Positions 6,734 to 9,039 of a stretch of DNA of 9,039 bases are shown in pieces; positions within the stretch are counted from its first letter, which is position 1; each line of letters opens with the position of its first letter. The DNA is taken from positions 1-9,039 of the forward strand of contig JBCBQD010000240.1 of assembly GCA_039820425.1 (NCBI GenBank). Reading direction: 5' to 3'. The notes under the pieces are model-generated. The model saw only the letters and a list, made by a program, of their open reading frames with translations, searched no databases and was not told where the DNA came from. The stretch comes from SIO4C1 sp039820425. GTDB taxonomy: Bacteria; Cyanobacteriota; Cyanobacteriia; Phormidesmidales; Phormidesmidaceae. The position numbers and the translations under genes were made by a program.

Positions 6734-6811
6734 GTGAACAGCCCCCTGTCTGGAACGCTGCACAGCCAGACCCAGTTGACTGGTAGCGTTAGCATGCCCG
6801 CAGTGATTTTC

Positions 6812-6830
6812 AAAAGCTCAAAAAGCTTTT
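6812..6830 (-). terminator. A/T-rich hairpin, possible terminator after CRY-DASH
   Basis: On the minus strand AAAAGCT-TTTTG-AGCTTTT forms a 7-bp stem with a 5-nt loop, about 53 nt beyond the cryptochrome stop. The stem has only two G-C pairs, so it would be weak. It also overlaps the 10-bp palindrome AAAAGCTTTT (6821-6830) and lies about 80 bp before the sulfotransferase-like gene, so it could equally be part of that gene's upstream control region. Confidence 0.35.
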
Positions 6831-6865
6831 ATATCAAGCTTCTTTAGTATTTTTTGTAAGCGTTG

Positions 6866-6891
6866 AGCATTAGCATTAAGCATTAAGCATT
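6866..6891. repeat. AGCATT(A) tandem repeat, four copies, at the CRY-DASH stop
   Basis: AGCATT 6866-6871, AGCATTA 6872-6878, AGCATTA 6879-6885 and AGCATT 6886-6891 run head to tail. The third and fourth copies contain the stop codon and the last two codons (Asn-Ala) of the cryptochrome gene, so the repeat crosses the gene end. It resembles the 7-bp short tandem repeats known in filamentous cyanobacteria. Confidence 0.8.
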
Positions 6892-8349
6892 GGGCTGCCG
6901 AGCGAGGGCAGCGTTATAAACCTTCTCATTGGCCCGAACCGATTTGTCTAAATCAATCACTGGGTTAGGATAATCAACCCCAATGTGCACTCCGCAGCGT
7001 TTTTGCTCGTTCGTATCGAGTTTCCAGGGTGTATGAATTTTTGGGATGGGTACCTTTTTCAGGACCGGGAGCCAGTGCTTTACGTATTTGCCGTTGGGGT
7101 CATAATCCCTGGACTGCTTTGGAATATTGAAATAACGAAAGCCACGGGCATCGTTGCCGACCCCGGCAGTGTAGTTCCAATTGCCCCAGTTGCTGCACAC
7201 GTCATAGTCAATCAGCAATGATTCAAACCATTCCGCCCCCATGCGCCAATCAATACCCAAGTTTTTGGTGAGAAAGCTCGCCACATTCTGCCGCCCTCGG
7301 TTTGACATAAAGCCTGTCGCCGACAGCTCGCGCATATTGGCATCGATCAGTGGGTAGCCGGTTTCTCCTTTACGCCATTGGTCAAAGCGTTGCCAATCTT
7401 GCCGCCAGGCAACATTTAGCCCGCGCAGCCCGGTTTTATAAAACACCCTAGCTCCATGCTGGGCACACACAAATCGAAAATAGTCGCGCCACAGCAGCTC
7501 GAAGATTAACCAGTAGGTCGAATCATTTTTCGTCCGTTCCGCTTCATAGTGCTGCACTTCCTCATAAATTCGTCGGGGCGAGAGACAGCCCAAAGCCAGC
7601 CAGGGCGAAAATTTAGAAGAGTAGTCCGCCCCCAGTAGGCCATTGCGGGTTTCTTTATAGCGACGCAAACAGTCTGCCTGCCAAAAATAGTGCTGCATAC
7701 GCTCAAAGCCAGCGGTCTCGCCCCCTTGAAACTGGAGAACCCCACGCTGCTCAATCACTTGAGGCGTTAAGCCAAGCTGTTTTAAGGTGGGCAAGTCACC
7801 TGGGTTAATGTCAGGCAGGCGGGGCAGAGACGTTGGGGTCGCAAACGTTGGATAGACGGTACTGTGCTTTTCAACTTTCTTACGAAAGCGGGTGAAAACA
7901 TTAGGCAGCTGGCTGATTTCAAAGGGTAGATCGTCGGGGTGATAAAGGGTGGTTCCCCAGTACACTTCGTAACTGACCTTGAGGTGCTTGAGCTGGTCTT
8001 CTAAGGCAGCCTCTACTGCCAGCTCTTCGGTGGTCACCTCCTCATGCCAATAAACTGCGTCTACCCCCAACGCTTTGATGATTTTAGGGATTTCTACCTC
8101 TGGTTGCCCCTGCCGCACAACCAAATCACCGCCCTTAGATTGCAAAGACGCCCTCAGATTGGCAACGCTGTCGATTAAAAACTGAGCTCGGTAGCTGCCG
8201 GTTTTAGGAAACCCAAAAGAGGTCTTGCCAAACTGCCTGGGGTCAAAGCAATACACCGGGATAATCTCAGCTTTTTGCGCGAGGGCACGGTGCAAGGGCT
8301 CATGATCATGGAGGCGAAGGTCGTTACGAAACCAGATAAGAATGCGCAT
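6883..8349 (-). CDS. cry: CRY-DASH cryptochrome / single-strand DNA photolyase
   Basis: This FAD-containing blue-light protein of the photolyase/cryptochrome family belongs to the DASH branch, whose members repair cyclobutane pyrimidine dimers in single-stranded or looped DNA and may also signal. The N-terminal antenna (Rossmann-like) domain begins ILIWFRNDLRLHDHEPL (3-19). FGKTSFGFPKTGSYRAQFLIDS (40-61) is the DASH hallmark. The helical FAD domain shows ETRNGLLGADYSSKFSPWLALGCLSPR (233-259), NDSTYWLIFELLWRDYFRF (275-293), TGYPLIDANMREL..TGFMSNRGRQNVASFL (330-360) and DYDVCSNWGNWNYTAGVGNDAR (381-402). The 488-residue length is normal. ATG 8349 gives the exact family N-terminus but has no visible Shine-Dalgarno sequence, so translation may be weak or use another mode. 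It is divergent from bcp/prxQ across 92 bp. An AGCATT repeat crosses its stop. Confidence 0.95.
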   Translation of the reverse strand: MRILIWFRNDLRLHDHEPLHRALAQKAEIIPVYCFDPRQFGKTSFGFPKTGSYRAQFLIDSVANLRASLQSKGGDLVVRQGQPEVEIPKIIKALGVDAVYWHEEVTTEELAVEAALEDQLKHLKVSYEVYWGTTLYHPDDLPFEISQLPNVFTRFRKKVEKHSTVYPTFATPTSLPRLPDINPGDLPTLKQLGLTPQVIEQRGVLQFQGGETAGFERMQHYFWQADCLRRYKETRNGLLGADYSSKFSPWLALGCLSPRRIYEEVQHYEAERTKNDSTYWLIFELLWRDYFRFVCAQHGARVFYKTGLRGLNVAWRQDWQRFDQWRKGETGYPLIDANMRELSATGFMSNRGRQNVASFLTKNLGIDWRMGAEWFESLLIDYDVCSNWGNWNYTAGVGNDARGFRYFNIPKQSRDYDPNGKYVKHWLPVLKKVPIPKIHTPWKLDTNEQKRCGVHIGVDYPNPVIDLDKSVRANEKVYNAALARQPNA

Positions 8350-8441
8350 GCAGCACCGCAGAACTTGGCTATAAACCCTTATTCTAAAGAAACGTAAAGT
8401 TAAATGAAACGTTTACAAATTTAGAAAGAAGGACTGGTGAC
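8350..8441. promoter_or_regulatory. Divergent promoter region between CRY-DASH and bcp/prxQ
   Basis: This 92-bp gap must hold both promoters. For the minus gene, TAGAAT (8386-8381) is one base from the -10 consensus, but the -35 position (TTTCAT) is poor. For the plus gene, TATAAA at 8370-8375 is a -10-like hexamer without a good -35. GTAAA (8394-8398) and TTTAC (8411-8415) are inverted arms around an AT-rich spacer. AAGGA at 8429-8433, 8 nt before ATG 8442, is a strong ribosome site for the peroxiredoxin. Confidence 0.4.
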
Positions 8442-8897
8442 ATGGCGATCAAAACAGGGGACACAGCCCCAGATTTCACCCTACCGAATCAGGTGGGCGA
8501 GTCAGTTTCGCTGTCGGGCTTTAAGGGGCAAAAAACTGTAATTTTGTACTTCTACCCCAAGGACGATACACCGGGTTGTACAACGGAATCTTGTACGTTT
8601 CGAGATAGCTATCAAGACTTTTTAGATGCGGGCGCTGAGGTGATCGGCATTAGTAGTGACTCCTCCGAGTCGCATCAAAAGTTTGCAGCTAAGCATAATT
8701 TGCCGTTTACCTTGGTGAGTGACGCGGGTTCTAGGGTGCGTAAGGCCTATGGTGTGCCTGCAACCTTAGGGCTCCTGCCAGGACGGGTGACCTATGTGAT
8801 CGACAAAGACGGCGTGGTGCGCCATGTCTTTAACTCACAGTTCAATCCCAAGAAGCACGTAGACGAAGCCCTTAGTGTTCTTAAATCTATGGGTTAA
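8442..8897 (+). CDS. bcp: Peroxiredoxin Q / BCP, thioredoxin-dependent thiol peroxidase
   Basis: This enzyme reduces hydrogen peroxide and organic hydroperoxides using an active-site cysteine that is regenerated by thioredoxin; in cyanobacteria it protects the cytosol and photosynthetic machinery. The 151-residue length is typical. The motif YPKDDTPGCTTESCTFRD (38-55) carries the peroxidatic Cys46 and resolving Cys51 five residues apart, the mark of the two-Cys PrxQ type. Arg115 in GRVTYVIDKDGVV is likely the conserved active-site arginine. The C-terminal block KAYGVPATLGLLPGRVTYVIDK closely resembles plant plastid PrxQ, in keeping with a cyanobacterial source. There is no signal peptide. AAGGA 8 nt upstream fixes the ATG. 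No clear terminator follows within the window; the next 142 bp contain tandem repeats. Confidence 0.96.
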   Translation: MAIKTGDTAPDFTLPNQVGESVSLSGFKGQKTVILYFYPKDDTPGCTTESCTFRDSYQDFLDAGAEVIGISSDSSESHQKFAAKHNLPFTLVSDAGSRVRKAYGVPATLGLLPGRVTYVIDKDGVVRHVFNSQFNPKKHVDEALSVLKSMG

Positions 8898-8947
8898 ATT
8901 GGGTGGGTATAGTCTGGACGGTTAAATACTAAATGTTTTCTTGGAAA

Positions 8948-8971
8948 GGTGAGATGGTGAGATGGTGAGAT
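8948..8971 (+). repeat. GGTGAGAT tandem repeat, three copies
   Basis: Three exact head-to-tail copies of the octamer GGTGAGAT (8948-8955, 8956-8963, 8964-8971) are followed by GGGG. They lie 51 bp after the bcp stop in non-coding DNA. The GGTGAG core is complementary to CTCACC in the neighbouring 17-bp repeat. Confidence 0.85.
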
Positions 8972-9000
8972 GGGGCTAGATCGGCAAGCATCTTAACCCT

Positions 9001-9039
9001 TCACCAGCGCAGCGCACTCACCAGCGCAGCGTACTCACC
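9001..9039 (+). repeat. 17-bp tandem repeat TCACCAGCGCAGCG(C/T)AC running off the window
   Basis: Unit 1 (9001-9017) and unit 2 (9018-9034) differ at one base, and the first five bases of a third unit end the window. AGCGCAGCGC-type sequence and the short period suggest a non-coding minisatellite; the number of units to the right is unknown. CTCACC at 9016-9021 and 9034-9039 can pair with GGTGAG in the octamer repeat at 8948-8971. Confidence 0.85.

Noticed and set aside
8948..9039. Possible CRISPR array at the right edge
   Set aside because: The repeats are 8 and 17 bp, directly tandem with no spacers; a CRISPR array needs about 23-40 bp repeats separated by unique spacers.

Overview
This window looks like chromosomal DNA of a cyanobacterium. 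The octamer GCGATCGC (HIP1, highly over-represented in many cyanobacterial genomes) occurs five times in 9 kb (1685, 2078, 5270, 5421, 5987), against about 0.14 expected by chance. The proteins also fit: a DUF3326 protein with its small partner, a CRY-DASH flavoprotein, a plant-plastid-like PrxQ peroxiredoxin, a Uma2-family nuclease-like protein and Hsp33. The genus cannot be fixed from the sequence; a Leptolyngbya-like filamentous lineage is only a guess.

Layout from left to right. Positions 1-692 hold the C-terminal third of an IS4/IS1634-type transposase. At the very left edge, 33 bases are an exact inverted copy of an internal stretch of that same gene. From about 720 to 1062 is the surviving C-terminal half of an OGFr-domain protein; its N-terminal half is missing just where the transposase gene ends, so the element probably broke it. 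On the minus strand, 2363-1129 is a two-gene unit: an unrecognised 59-codon gene whose stop overlaps the GTG start of a DUF3326 gene. On the plus strand follow hslO (Hsp33) and a Uma2-family gene. Three minus-strand genes come next: a four-carbon acid sugar kinase (DUF1537 type), a sulfotransferase-like P-loop protein and a CRY-DASH cryptochrome/photolyase. A 92-bp divergent region separates the last from plus-strand bcp/prxQ. The right edge is non-coding and carries two kinds of tandem repeat.

How the genes relate. Apart from the small-ORF/DUF3326 pair there is little operon structure; most genes look individually transcribed, and the mixture is mainly housekeeping and stress-related. Hsp33 (oxidation-activated chaperone), PrxQ (thiol peroxidase) and CRY-DASH (blue-light flavoprotein) all bear on redox or light stress, but shared regulation is not shown by the sequence. 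No convincing new multi-gene system (defence island, CRISPR array, biosynthetic cluster) is visible. The items most worth a second look are the overlapping small-ORF/DUF3326 pair, the disrupted OGFr gene beside the transposase, the inverted copy at the left edge, the stand-alone sugar-acid kinase, and the short tandem repeats at gene ends.
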